Shown: positions 21,965 to 31,799 of the stretch, piece by piece | How positions within the stretch are numbered: the stretch's first letter is position 1 | Layout: each line of letters begins with the position of its first letter | NCBI GenBank assembly: GCA_024114885.1 | Contig: CP099426.1 | Location: 558,001 to 622,000, forward strand | DNA: 64,000 nt | Origin: Septoria linicola | Lineage: Eukaryota; Ascomycota; Dothideomycetes; Mycosphaerellales; Mycosphaerellaceae | Reading direction: 5' to 3' | The notes under the pieces: model-generated | What the model saw: only the letters and a program-made list of their open reading frames with translations | Database searches by the model: none | Told to the model about the DNA's origin: nothing | Translations under genes and position numbers: made by a program

Positions 21965-22322
21965 GCATTAGCGGGTTCTGTACCACTGACTGGGCCATCT
22001 TCGAAAATGTGAAATCGACAAGGATTCAAAGCTGCGCTAATGTATACAGGCCCAATTGACGCAGCACGTCTGCGCTGAACGATCTCCTGACGTTTGGCTC
22101 TCGGCAGTGATCAAGGCGGACTCTTATGACCCATGAGAGACATCCAGGTAGGTGGAGAAAGCGGTCAGATTGGCCGGGAGGAGCTCTGGATTTTTTGGAC
22201 ACATCAAAGACGTTGGCCACGAGGGCATTGTCACTCCGTCAGGTTCAGGAAAAGCTCGTTGAGATGGTCTGATGAGCATGTCATTTTGGCTGGGTCTAAG
22301 GACGCACTGCTTCGTAAAGTCA
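21965..22322. other. Intergenic / possible 3' exon of array member 4
   Basis: Apart from the candidate exon at about 22051..22137, no coding signal is seen. 3' flank of the leftward TMA46-like gene. Confidence 0.35.
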
Positions 22323-23351
22323 TCAAACTGCCACTGGGTTTGCCTCAACCCCGTTCGCAAGAGCCAACCTCTCCTCTTCCTTCTTCTGCCGTGCAATTTC
22401 TGTCTCTCGTCGCAGAGCTTCCAGGTTGAAGCCACCATCCTCATCGTCATCATCGCCTTCGTCATCAGAGTCAGCGCGCCAGTCTCCCTTCTCGAACATG
22501 GCACGACCGGTGGCCTCCTTCATAGTCTGTGCCTCGTGCTCTGCAGCCTTCTTGTCTAGACGTTCCTTCTTCCACTTCGCGAAGCTTTCAGGTGTGACAG
22601 GTGTAAGACTTCCAGTAAGCTTAAGCCGCTGAGACTCCAGGAAGTCTTCCAGCGTGAGTGTCGCAAGAGGAGATTTGTCCATAAGCGCCTTCTCTGCCGC
22701 TCGTTGTTCCTTGGTCTTGAGAACGAATCCAGGCGGTAGAGAGTGCTTGTACATGCATTGATCTCCGCCATTCGGACATGTCCAGAACCAACCATATTTC
22801 TGGTTCTCCACGGCTTCGATGAAGAACTTGCACACCTTGTCTGTGGTCGTCTTGGGGTTGCCGTGCTTCGACAACACCACTTGTCGCAGCTTTTCTTCGT
22901 CCCAGTCCTCCATATCGTCCTTCTTCTTCCCATCCTCCTCTCCCTCCTCTCCTTCTCTCGCATCGGTGTACAGGTCCCTCTTCGCGGTCTTTCTTTCCAC
23001 ATCCAGATCATGCGAGAACTTGCATTTCTTTCCCTTCTCACATGCGCCCTTCTTGAAGAATTGGCACAGCACAGTCTTTGGGTCCACCCCGAAGGGCACC
23101 TTCTGCACAGCCACAGGCGCAAACAGTTCTGCCGCTTCTTTTCGTGCCTGCTCTGCTGCGAGCTTCTCCTTCTCCTTCTGGATCTTTGCTGCTTCCTTCT
23201 TCTTGTCTTCAGGCGCAGAGTTCTTCGAGGCGGACATCTGCTTAATCTGTTTCTGGGCGGCACCACCTTTCTTGTTCTTCATACCGAAGGATTTGTCCTC
23301 CACGGTAGGCTTCTTCTTCTTCGGCTCCTCCTGCTTTCCTTTTGGAGGCAT
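22323..23351 (-). CDS. TMA46: CCCH zinc-finger protein, TMA46/ZC3H15 (DFRP1) type
   Basis: Ribosome-associated partner of the DRG-family GTPase Rbg1. Intronless, 342 residues, true ATG. Lys/Glu-rich coiled N-terminus (1-85), first CCCH finger VLCQFFKKGACEKGKKCKFSH (parts: LCQFFKKGAC, KCKFSHDLD) near 95-115, and a second CCCH finger around residues 170-205 (VCKFFIEAVE, then TCPNGGDQCMYKH). The DFRP region follows (LPPGFVLKT, LTLEDFLE, PVTPESFAKWKKER). An acidic stretch (SDDEGDDDDED) lies near the C-terminus. Length fits yeast Tma46 (345). Cytosolic. Divergent from a small membrane-protein ORF. Confidence 0.93.
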   Translation of the reverse strand: MPPKGKQEEPKKKKPTVEDKSFGMKNKKGGAAQKQIKQMSASKNSAPEDKKKEAAKIQKEKEKLAAEQARKEAAELFAPVAVQKVPFGVDPKTVLCQFFKKGACEKGKKCKFSHDLDVERKTAKRDLYTDAREGEEGEEDGKKKDDMEDWDEEKLRQVVLSKHGNPKTTTDKVCKFFIEAVENQKYGWFWTCPNGGDQCMYKHSLPPGFVLKTKEQRAAEKALMDKSPLATLTLEDFLESQRLKLTGSLTPVTPESFAKWKKERLDKKAAEHEAQTMKEATGRAMFEKGDWRADSDDEGDDDDEDGGFNLEALRRETEIARQKKEEERLALANGVEANPVAV

Positions 23352-23744
23352 GCTAGGCAGTGATACTAGACGCGCTCAAAGCGGCGTCTGTAATTCAAGT
23401 TGTGATTCTTCGCTCAGCCTTCGTTGGCTGAGGAGTGGTGGCAAGTGGGTGGGTGAGTCGCCTGAGTGGGGCAATTCGTGCGAGAAGTTCAGACTAAAGG
23501 CGAGGGAAAGCTCTCCATGTGAAGATTTTTCCGTACGTCGGCCGCCACGGGTGCTCGTTGGAAGGGCGAGCACGTTATGCAGACAAAGTCGTGATATGGC
23601 GAGTCGGCGATGTGGTTTGTAACAGAGGTCGAAGTTTCGCGCACAGCATTCACCTGTGAAGTTCGCAACGTCACTGCCAAGACCGACTAATCTTCACTTT
23701 TCCCACCTCCACCTCCACCACCTGACCTACATACATTTCCAACC
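23352..23744. promoter_or_regulatory. Divergent promoter region, TMA46 / small ORF
   Basis: Gene-free 393 bp. The 40 bases before the small ORF's ATG are strongly pyrimidine-rich (C/T with CCACC repeats), typical of fungal core promoters. No specific motif assigned. Confidence 0.4.
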
Positions 23745-23999
23745 ATGAATATCTTCCATGTTTTGATTGTCTTCCTCCTTTGCTTCGTTGTTCTCACATT
23801 GGCAATCTTTGCACTGTCATCCTGTCTGGGTGACGAGATTCGATCAGCATGGAGTGGAAGGCGAAATAGAAGTATGCCCACCACATACGGGCTCCAGTAC
23901 GCACAAGCAATGGGTCAGGGTGGACACGGTGGCGACTCAGAGCATATTGAAATGGAAGACATGCTACGACGATGGAAGAGTCATGAAAGTGAAGATTGA
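23745..23999 (+). CDS. Hypothetical small membrane protein
   Basis: 84-residue ORF with a good start context (AACCATGA). Residues 4-26 (HVLIVFLLCFVVLTLAIFAL) form a strong hydrophobic helix or signal anchor. The rest is polar and ends acidic (WKSHESED). Cleavable signal peptide is also possible (ALSSC). A short ORF could arise by chance; support is the hydrophobic N-terminus, the pyrimidine-rich leader and its isolation. No function recognised. Confidence 0.4.
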   Translation: MNIFHVLIVFLLCFVVLTLAIFALSSCLGDEIRSAWSGRRNRSMPTTYGLQYAQAMGQGGHGGDSEHIEMEDMLRRWKSHESED

Positions 24000-24683
24000 G
24001 CAGTCGCACATTGCCACCTGCTTGGCGGCTCTGAACCACTCGATGGCGGCGTGATGTACTAACGTCCACTGCTTGTGGCCGTCTACAACCGCATTCGAGC
24101 ATCTAGGACCTTTGGATGAAAGGCCGCTCGCTACTCAGATTTCTCCGATGGACCTTACGCTTTCAAGACATTCCGGGGTATAGCGGATGAAGCAGACACA
24201 TACTTGCACAACAAGGAACACCGTCTCGCGCAGCACATTGCACTTCTATACCATTAGGGAGAACTCGCAGTCAGTTTTGCCAAGCTCGAATAATGTCATT
24301 CACGGTTCATCTTCGTTTCACATACTTGCATGAAGCACGGCCTGTATGATTAAAGACACAGAGGCAGAAAGCGACTCTGTCCGGCCAGATGATCCGACCT
24401 ATGTGCAGTCATGGGTTCTTCTTGTTGTGGCTACACCATAATTTTCGAATTACGGCTACTGGAACTGTCTCTGACCGATCACATGGTAGCAGAGCCAGTC
24501 TAGAGGCAACCGCTTGGTATCAGGGCATGTCGCAGCTATGGCATAGGTCTGCATCAAAACGCTGGAACAGTCTTTGGGAGTCTCGTGATACATGTGATGG
24601 CTCCTTTGGGTAACTGCCTCCTTGGGAAGCTCAGCTTTACGGACGTATGCCCTCAAAGTGGGTATGTCAATAAATCTCCCATC
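24000..24683. other. Intergenic, no gene seen
   Basis: Between the small ORF and the 3' end of the leftward F-box pseudogene. Only short unconvincing ORFs. Confidence 0.5.
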
Positions 24684-25669
24684 TCATTGGAGTTCTTCTA
24701 CTTCCACTATCTCTTCATCGTCGTCGATGCGGGAGCTATCGCTGCCATTATCGTTACCAACTTCGTCATTGTCAGTTTGCTGTGCCCCCAGAAGCTCGTG
24801 ATAAGGCGTCGATGGCGGGTCTGGTGAATCCGGTGAGCACTCTCGCCCGATGAACTCGGTTTCATCGTCTGAACTGTCACTCTGCTCTCTGGTCTGAGCC
24901 TCTTCTGACTCAGACGGACACATGAAGCTGCGGAGCACGATGGTACTCGTCGCCCAGGATATCTGGCCTTCCAGCTCATGTTCTAGTTCTACGAGTCTGT
25001 CAATAACATGCCCTATCGTCACTCCTTCCTCGCAAACGATCTTGTCCTGCCTCTGCACCTCGATCTGGTGCGGAGCCACTCTGCGTCGACGACCTGGTGG
25101 CTCCGAGGTCTTCCGAAAGTCCCATTGATACTCGACACATTTCCAAGGTGGTTGAGTAATTTGCATGTCGCGCCACGTTCCAGCGAATGGGTTCCGCACA
25201 GCCCTCCGAAATGATCTACTGAATCTAGCGACCTCGAACGGCTCCTGCTCTCCCTCAATGTCACGGGTCCAGAAATCCCAGGGTCCCCACTCGAGAAACA
25301 TGTCATTGAATCGACCGACATGGAAACGGCTTTCTATAAATCTGCCTTTGCGATGGTTGCCAAATTGTCGTTCCACGGGACCCTGATTGTCTGTGGGAGT
25401 GGCCTTCACAATGCGGAAGGTGAGCTTCTCTAGCGGCTCTTCATACGGGTCGTCAGTGACCATAGGATAGCTTCTATAGGTCCACCGAAGGCATCTCTGT
25501 ACTTCTTCGGGGAGAAGAAACAAGGCGCATTTCAGTTTGGTGCTGCCCAGTATGAGACTTTGCCACTCTTTACACACGTGTTGAGCCAAGAATAGGTCCC
25601 TGATTGGGAGGTGTCACAATGTGTGCTCCAAGAGCTCTGCCGGCAGCGTAGCAAAGGACGACGCCATCA
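24684..25669 (-). pseudogene. F-box protein gene frameshifted inside the F-box
   Basis: F-box proteins are SCF ubiquitin-ligase adaptors. From ATG 25669 (or 25666) the N-terminus reads ASSFATLPAELLEH. The rest of the F-box, HLPIRDLFLAQHVCKEWQSLILGS, follows in another frame. Eight bases (25614..25621) lie between the two halves where three codons would be expected, so one base is missing. Restoring the frame upstream of TTG would still leave a TGA at 25614..25616. The downstream frame stays open for ~300 codons (24684..25589) with no ATG near its start, ending in an acidic tail (DDDEEIVEVEEL). No intron fits the gap. Recent inactivation or an assembly error is likely. Confidence 0.65.
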
Positions 25670-26188
25670 TCTTGGGCCTTCAATTCCAGCCTACTCAACG
25701 CGGCATAGCTCAGACCATAGCAGAGTGGGATAACAGAAGTCAGCTTGGAGGGCCAGAAAGCGGAGACATGGCATAGATTTTGGCATTGGAGCCTCAGGCA
25801 CCAGAAACGCGAGTTCACGTCCGCTGCCATTCTGACTCCCCTCTCGTGGATCCAGTATAGAGGTCGCACGTCGTTGATCCAGGCCGTCGCACAATACTGT
25901 TCGTGTCGATAAAGACTGCGCAACCCTCATATGCTAGATCATATGCAGCTGAAACAGAGGCATGATCACTTACATCATTCTCCAAGACATGGCCATTGCG
26001 ACTCAACGAGTGGGCCAGTCTTCAAAAGCAGAGACAGGCCATCGTTCTTCGAGGCGCTATCGGCAGAGATGTCGGAATTTACGCTGTGGAATATGCGAGG
26101 TGGTCGTCAAATTTCGACCTGGACGAACAGCGCTGGAGACCAAAATCTTTTAGAGGGTATCTCCGCATAACAACATGTGGTTATTATC
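25670..26188. other. Intergenic, no gene seen
   Basis: ORFs on both strands overlap one another and show no family motif. Promoter side of the F-box remnant and 3' flank of the transporter. Confidence 0.45.
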
Positions 26189-27370
26189 CTATGCTGTCGC
26201 TTTCTTCCTATCCAGCTCCACTTTCGAGTAATAAGCGGCGCCTGCTGACGCCACAATCATGCCGAACCCATTGACAACTCCCACTCTTACGTTGAACAGA
26301 ACAATTCCCAGCAAGATCGTCAGACACTGTTTGACGTTCCCGCAAACGCTTATTGTCAGAGCTCCGGCAACCTTGTTCGTCTGGAAAGAAACCAAGTTCA
26401 GTCCGAATGCCATCGCTGCATTTCCCACAATGGCCACCAGGAAGCCAGTTGTGAAGATGACCTCAGTGGAGTTCCGCAACTTCGAAATCTCCCCGCTACC
26501 AGCTGCGTAGGAAAGGCACTGAATGGCAGCCAGAGGGCACATCCGGAACAGCACTTCCATGGCCGGAAGCTTGAGCGATCCAGTCATGAGGCGGTTGGTG
26601 GCTACTGTCTTGACGCTTGCAAGGACGACTCCTAGCAGCGTGAGTGTGAAGCCCATGGCCGTGAAATAATAATCTCCAAATGTGGCTAGGCCAACGCCGA
26701 AAATAAGAGGCGCCATCGACATATAGGTCTCGCGATCATAGGTCCGGCCGTATGCTAGACGGTGAATGACAATGGTCATCACTGGACATGTACTTCTCAT
26801 GACCTGGTGGAATGGCACGGAGACAAGTGCCCTGCTTTATATCAGCACTGAGCTTGTGTGGGAGATTGTGCTATACTCACAATGACACATTGCTAATGGC
26901 AACATTGACAGTGAATAAGGTCGAAAATGCGACCAGAATTAGATTCTCGCGAGGAGTAAGCTTAGACAATTTCATCTGACCGGAAAGGAGAAGTATTGTG
27001 CATCCTATTGAGGTAGCGAAGGTGTGTGAAAATGTGAGAAGCCATGGGTAGGATGCCTAAGCCATGGTGTGAGTGAAGTCCATAGCTGCAGGTTTGATCA
27101 TGGACATACTATACGTAACAGCGCCTTATTGGACAGTGTGACGCTGAGGTTCAACAAGAAGTAAAGCCCAAGATAGGTAAGCTTCTTGGTGGTGGAAACG
27201 GTATACTCCAAAGGTGTGGCGTTCGTGGTTGATTCTGCGGAGGCTGAGGCCAGGGCTTCTACATCTCGCTCGTCCTTATCGAGAAGCTCATGGTTCTCCT
27301 CTGTTTGGGATTCCATGTCCGGTCTCCCTTCTGAGTCTATCGAACTTCGTTTGGCTTCTTTGGCTTCCAT
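26189..27370 (-). CDS. TPT/SLC35-type (DUF250) membrane transporter
   Basis: Drug/metabolite-transporter-fold antiporter, usually for sugar nucleotides or phosphorylated sugars in the Golgi or ER. Exons 27110..27370, 26881..27056 and 26189..26831; introns of 53 and 49 nt; 359 residues. An acidic ~60-residue cytosolic N-terminus precedes about ten helices. Blocks: YLGLYFLLNLSVTLSNKALL, SYPWLLTFSHTFATSIGC, SNVSLALVSVPFHQVMRSTCP and LTISVCGNVKQCLTILLG. The C-terminal ...KVELDRKKATA is a Lys-rich tail that could act in ER/Golgi retention (inference). The start at 27370 is the first true ATG; the frame is open further up only from a TTG. Substrate unknown. Divergent from UGDH. Confidence 0.88.
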
Positions 27371-28645
27371 GTCAGCTTTAGAGCTTGCAGAGAGTCTCAA
27401 GCCTAGATGCGGACACGTAGAGCTGATGGTGAATGGTAGTCACGTACTGTGGCTTTGTGATCATCACGAACAGAAGTTCGTATCTTGACGCAAGAATATC
27501 CACGCGGGCCAAGCTTTGGTAGGCGTTCGGATCGAGCGGCAGCGCGAAACGGAGCACTGGTATGAGATTTGCGGTCTGCTTTGCCTAGGCGGCCAAACGG
27601 CACCCAGATACGACAGAGGAGCGGACTCTTCTGCGAACAGACGTGCTTGCACTGCTCCTGCCTCCCGGGAGGAAAGTAGTACGTGTACCCTAACAAGAAA
27701 ATTACGCGCCAATGGAAGAGCGAAAGCTGTTCCGGTGGCTAACTAGCGCACTTGTACCTGCGCAAGCAAAGCCGTTTGGATGATGGCGTGGCCTGACGAC
27801 ATATTACTTCGGCCACTGTGGCCTACAGCAGTTCGCTCGTGTGGCTTTTGCAACCAGACTCTCGATAAATCAACGGACAGGGGTGAATGCTGCGAACGCA
27901 AGCCAATGCTCCGCGGCTCTTCCTGCCACTCCCGTGTGTGTCATGCCAAACACACAAGAGACCTTTTTGGACGAATGCAAACAGATCATCATCACGCCGT
28001 GCCTTGTGCGCTCAGCAATTTTCCTTGTCCCTATGCCATGAGCTGCCGAACATTCCGTCTGACGCTGGCTATGCATTCTTGGCTGTGCAAGGATGCAATT
28101 AGGACCCACGTCTATTCACGTTCCCAGATGATCTCTAGTCAGACGGGGCTCGGCGGCACGTGCCGAGATCTCACAAGTCGCCTGGCTTGCGCCGGGAGAA
28201 CCTTCACACATGAGCAGAAACTCTCGGACCCCTGGCAGAAGGATTCGAGAAGCCATCAGCTGGTCCCGCCGACAGTATGCAGTGGCCACAAGGCGGTATC
28301 TTGGTGTGGCACAAATGCTGCAACTACAGGCATCTGTACGAGCCTGTGGTACAGTATAGGGCAGCAATCGAGCAATCTGTACTGTACCACACCTCTCAGC
28401 CTCTCTTGCTCGCTTCCACAACCGCAGCCACAGTTTCAACCACGTTTTTTCCTCAAGCTCATTTTGTGGCTTCGCTCCTACTTTTAACCTTTTTCCCAAC
28501 AAGGACCCTTCAATCCTTATCGCCGCGGCAGACCAGAAAGTCAGATCTGAAGCGCTCCCAGGAGGAAATAGTTCAAGCGGCCCGCACACGTCTTTGTTTA
28601 GTTTCGTGTGCACGCTCACTTTCTCAACTCGACAAGAATCGCAAG
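27371..28645. promoter_or_regulatory. 1.3-kb divergent intergenic region, SLC35-like transporter / UGDH
   Basis: No supported gene, although several short ORFs occur. It carries both promoters. A perfect 12-bp palindrome, CGGCACGTGCCG, centred on the E-box CACGTG, lies at 28154..28165, about 480 bp upstream of the UGDH ATG. CACGTG is the classical site of fungal bHLH factors (Cbf1/Pho4 type). The 250 bp before the ATG include pyrimidine-rich tracts. Confidence 0.45.
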
Positions 28646-30358
28646 ATGGCACCCACCGTGACCACTGCCAATGGCTCTCGCAAGACTGTCCGCAAGATCT
28701 GCTGCATCGGTGCAGGCTACGTCGTAAGTGTCTGCCGGTAGCGGATACGTACCTTACATGGCTCACATATACCATAGGGCGGACCCACCAGCGCGGTCAT
28801 AGCGAAACAGAACCCGGATATCACAGTGACGGTCGTTGACCTTAGTGAAGCTCGCATCGGAGCTTGGAAGTCAAATGCTCTTCCTATTTATGAGCCTGGT
28901 CTCTTCGAAGTTGTCGAGGTAGCTCGCGACTGTAAGGATGGACGCCAGCTTGCAAACCTTCACTTCTCGACCGATGTTGCTGGTGTCATCGATGAGGCTG
29001 ATCTCATCTTCATTGCTGTCAACACTCCCACAAAGACTGAAGGTCTTGGAGCAGGAGGTGCATCAGACCTGGCCTATGTGGAGTCAGCAGCCAGGCACAT
29101 TGCAGAGGTCGCAACCAGCGATAAGATCATTGTCGAGAAGAGTACTGTGCCATGCGGTACCGCTGACAACATCCAAGAGATCTTGGACGCTCATGCTGCC
29201 CCAAACGTCCACTTCGACATCCTATCCAACCCCGAATTCTTAGCAGAGGGCACGGCCATGAACGACCTCCTCAAGCCAGACCGCGTGCTCATTGGTTCAC
29301 ACAAGGACGAGCGATCGCTGATTGCAGCTACTGCTTTGGCAGACGTCTATGCTGCATGGGTACCGCGCGACCGCATCATCACCATCAATCTGTGGTCGTC
29401 CGAGCTGGCGAAGCTTGCTGCCAACTGCATGCTTGCGCAAAGAATATCGAGCATCAACTCATTGAGTGCAATCTGCGAAGCTACAGGAGCGAACATTGAA
29501 GAGCTTGCCTTTGCAGTTGGACAGGACACGCGTATTGGGCCGAAGATGCTCAAAGCGTCGGCGGGTTTTGGAGGATCATGCTTCAAGAAGGACGTGCTAA
29601 GTCTGGCCTACATTGCCGAGACGTTGCACTTGCCAGAGGTCTCAGCATACTGGAAGTCGGTGGTGGACATCAACGAATACCAAAAAGAACGATTTGCGAA
29701 GAGGATCACCAAGCGTCTATACAACACACTACGCCTGAAGAAGATTGCGATATTGGGGTTTGCGTACAAAAAGAATACTGGAGACACACGAGAGAGTGCT
29801 GCGATCACGATCGTCGGCCAGCTTATTGCTGAAGGCGCGAAGATCGCGATTTACGATCCACAGGTTTCGGAGGCCACAATTCAGCAGGATCTTATCCGGG
29901 AGCATCGTGCGGATGTGGTCAAGCAGCGCGTGACTGTCTACCCAGATGCCATATCAGCATGCGTAGATGCCAGTGCGGTTGTGATCCTGACCGAGTGGGA
30001 CGAATTCAAGACGGACCGCGTAGAGAAAGCGCCTGCTGCGCCGGGCACAGCGAAGCAGATCCTTCATGCTAAGCTAAATGGACGATCGGACTCTTCTTCG
30101 ACAACGTCTGAGACTGGAAGTGAGTTCATGGACAGCGCTTTGGGAACCCCAGCACCTGTTGAGCGAGAACGTCCAGAGTACGTCAGCCACGCCGATCCGG
30201 CCGACAAGCGCGTGGACTGGGTCCAGATCGCAAGCTCGATGAAGCGACCTCGTCTCGTCTTCGATGGACGCAACGTGGTCGACAGTGAGAAGCTTGCAAG
30301 TCTGGGCTTCACTGTGGAATGCATAGGCAAGCCAGGAATCCGACAGCGGCGCGTATAG
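28646..30358 (+). CDS. UDP-glucose 6-dehydrogenase
   Basis: Oxidises UDP-glucose to UDP-glucuronate with 2 NAD+. Exon 1 28646..28723, intron 28724..28777 (54 nt), exon 2 28778..30358; 552 residues. The Rossmann motif GAGYVGGPTSAV spans the splice site. Then come VNTPTK, EKSTVPCGTA, SNPEFLAEGTA, the catalytic AGFGGSCFKKD with Cys294, and the C-terminal NAD-type domain (ILGFAYKKNTGDTRESAA, VILTEWDEFK). A Ser/Thr-rich insertion of ~70 residues near 450-520 precedes the final PRLVFDGRNVVD block; such insertions are seen in fungal enzymes. Cytosolic. The neighbouring transporter and glycosyltransferase could use its product (inference). Confidence 0.94.
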
Positions 30359-31799
30359 ATTCGGATGATACATTTAGAGGCATTGCAGACTTGGAGTGTG
30401 GCTGGAACTTCACTCCGCAAGATTCATGGTTCGAGACGCGCGTACACAGCACCTGTGATCTCCCCATGGGGCATTTCATGTTCCACATAAACCAGCGAGG
30501 CGTTTCTGGTATCATTTGTGTAGATTGAGATCCAGGTTTCCGGCAGTGTCACAATGAGGGCGCCAGCATGGAAAGAGAGTGCAGATCTCGTTGAACGAGT
30601 AGACGAGCTGCTCCGCTTGGGCACTTTTGTCCATGCTGGCTGGCATGGGTGTCATGGGCTACATCATCCGACCTGCTATCAGGACAAAGCATTATTATGT
30701 ATTATAATCACTTCACGATGAGCTCAGTTGTCGTCTCGTTAAGGATACGAGAGCACGAACTCAATATCCTTCAGACTATCTGCCTCATAATCAGCCTCGT
30801 GCTCTGCCAAGGTTCAGCTCTGCTTCGGGCAATCCGATCTGTGCGACATGGGAGGTGTGTTTGGTGGGATCGAAGGCCACAAAGAAAACCACAAATGCCT
30901 GCAAGCATTTCCCAGTCCAGCCAAGCTTTTCGCTCCTGTTTCGAGAAGCTCGGCTTCCATCACTTCATCACATCCTTGCGTATCAAGAATCGGTTGGCAC
31001 GGCACATACTGCTGAAGCGAAGGAACACTTGTGCATGCGTGATTCGACCTGAGGATTTCTCTGCCTACATTCTTTGCAAGTCTTGCTCGTACAGGCAAAG
31101 TATAGGTACAACAACCAGTGGCTGTGCATTCCCATTCGATCGAGACGGCGTGAGGGCTGATAATGCCTGCTGCGATCACTGCCGGTCACAACAGTCCGAA
31201 GAGACGCCTGACTAGAACTCCCCAGAAAGCCGGAGGTTGTTGACTGACACTATCTTGGCGCCTTCTGTCAAACACTCCACTGGCGCCGTGATTGGGAAGA
31301 CGTGGGCATCGCGATAGTGATAGCCCCACGGCATTAATTGAGCGCCGAACAAGAATCAGCGGATCTAATGATGGTGACGAGGCTCGCTTGGCAAGGATCG
31401 GAAGTACGCAGCATTTCTCATGCACAAGCACAGGTTTGAACGCGGTCAGCCCGCGGTGCAACATCTCCACTGCCAACAGCAACATGCACCTCGTCGCTTC
31501 TCAGCCCTGTCGTAGCCGCTGACACAAGGTAGTGGTTCCTTCCTTGTTCATGTGGCTTCACTCATACACCTGCACTTTGGAGCGGTTTCTTCTGCTCTAC
31601 TACTACTGACGCCCGGCAGACGTACACAACGCTTCTCTATCGCACATGTCTGTCGTTATCAGCTGGAACCGAACGCCACATTCCTGCGGACTCTAGCCTC
31701 GCCTACTGCTATCGGCAACTGTACACACGACCTCCACGGCTAGCACATGCAAGAAACACGAACGGCGCGTCTCTTTCCATTCGCACATAAATTTCAGCG
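30359..31799. other. 1.4-kb intergenic, no supported gene
   Basis: A 188-codon plus-strand ORF (30649..31215) and opposing minus-strand ORFs overlap here. None shows a conserved motif or good splice context. A 66-codon minus ORF at 30424..30624 reads protein-like but is too short to judge. Confidence 0.45.

Noticed and set aside
22556..23266. 236-codon Arg-rich ORF on the minus strand
   Set aside because: Out-of-frame shadow of the TMA46-like gene on the same strand; composition is typical of an alternate frame through Lys/Glu codons.
28277..28741. 154-codon ORF across the UGDH start
   Set aside because: Runs through the pyrimidine-rich leader and the UGDH first exon in another frame.
30649..31215. 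188-codon plus-strand ORF after UGDH
   Set aside because: No conserved motif, overlaps opposing ORFs of similar quality, composition looks random.
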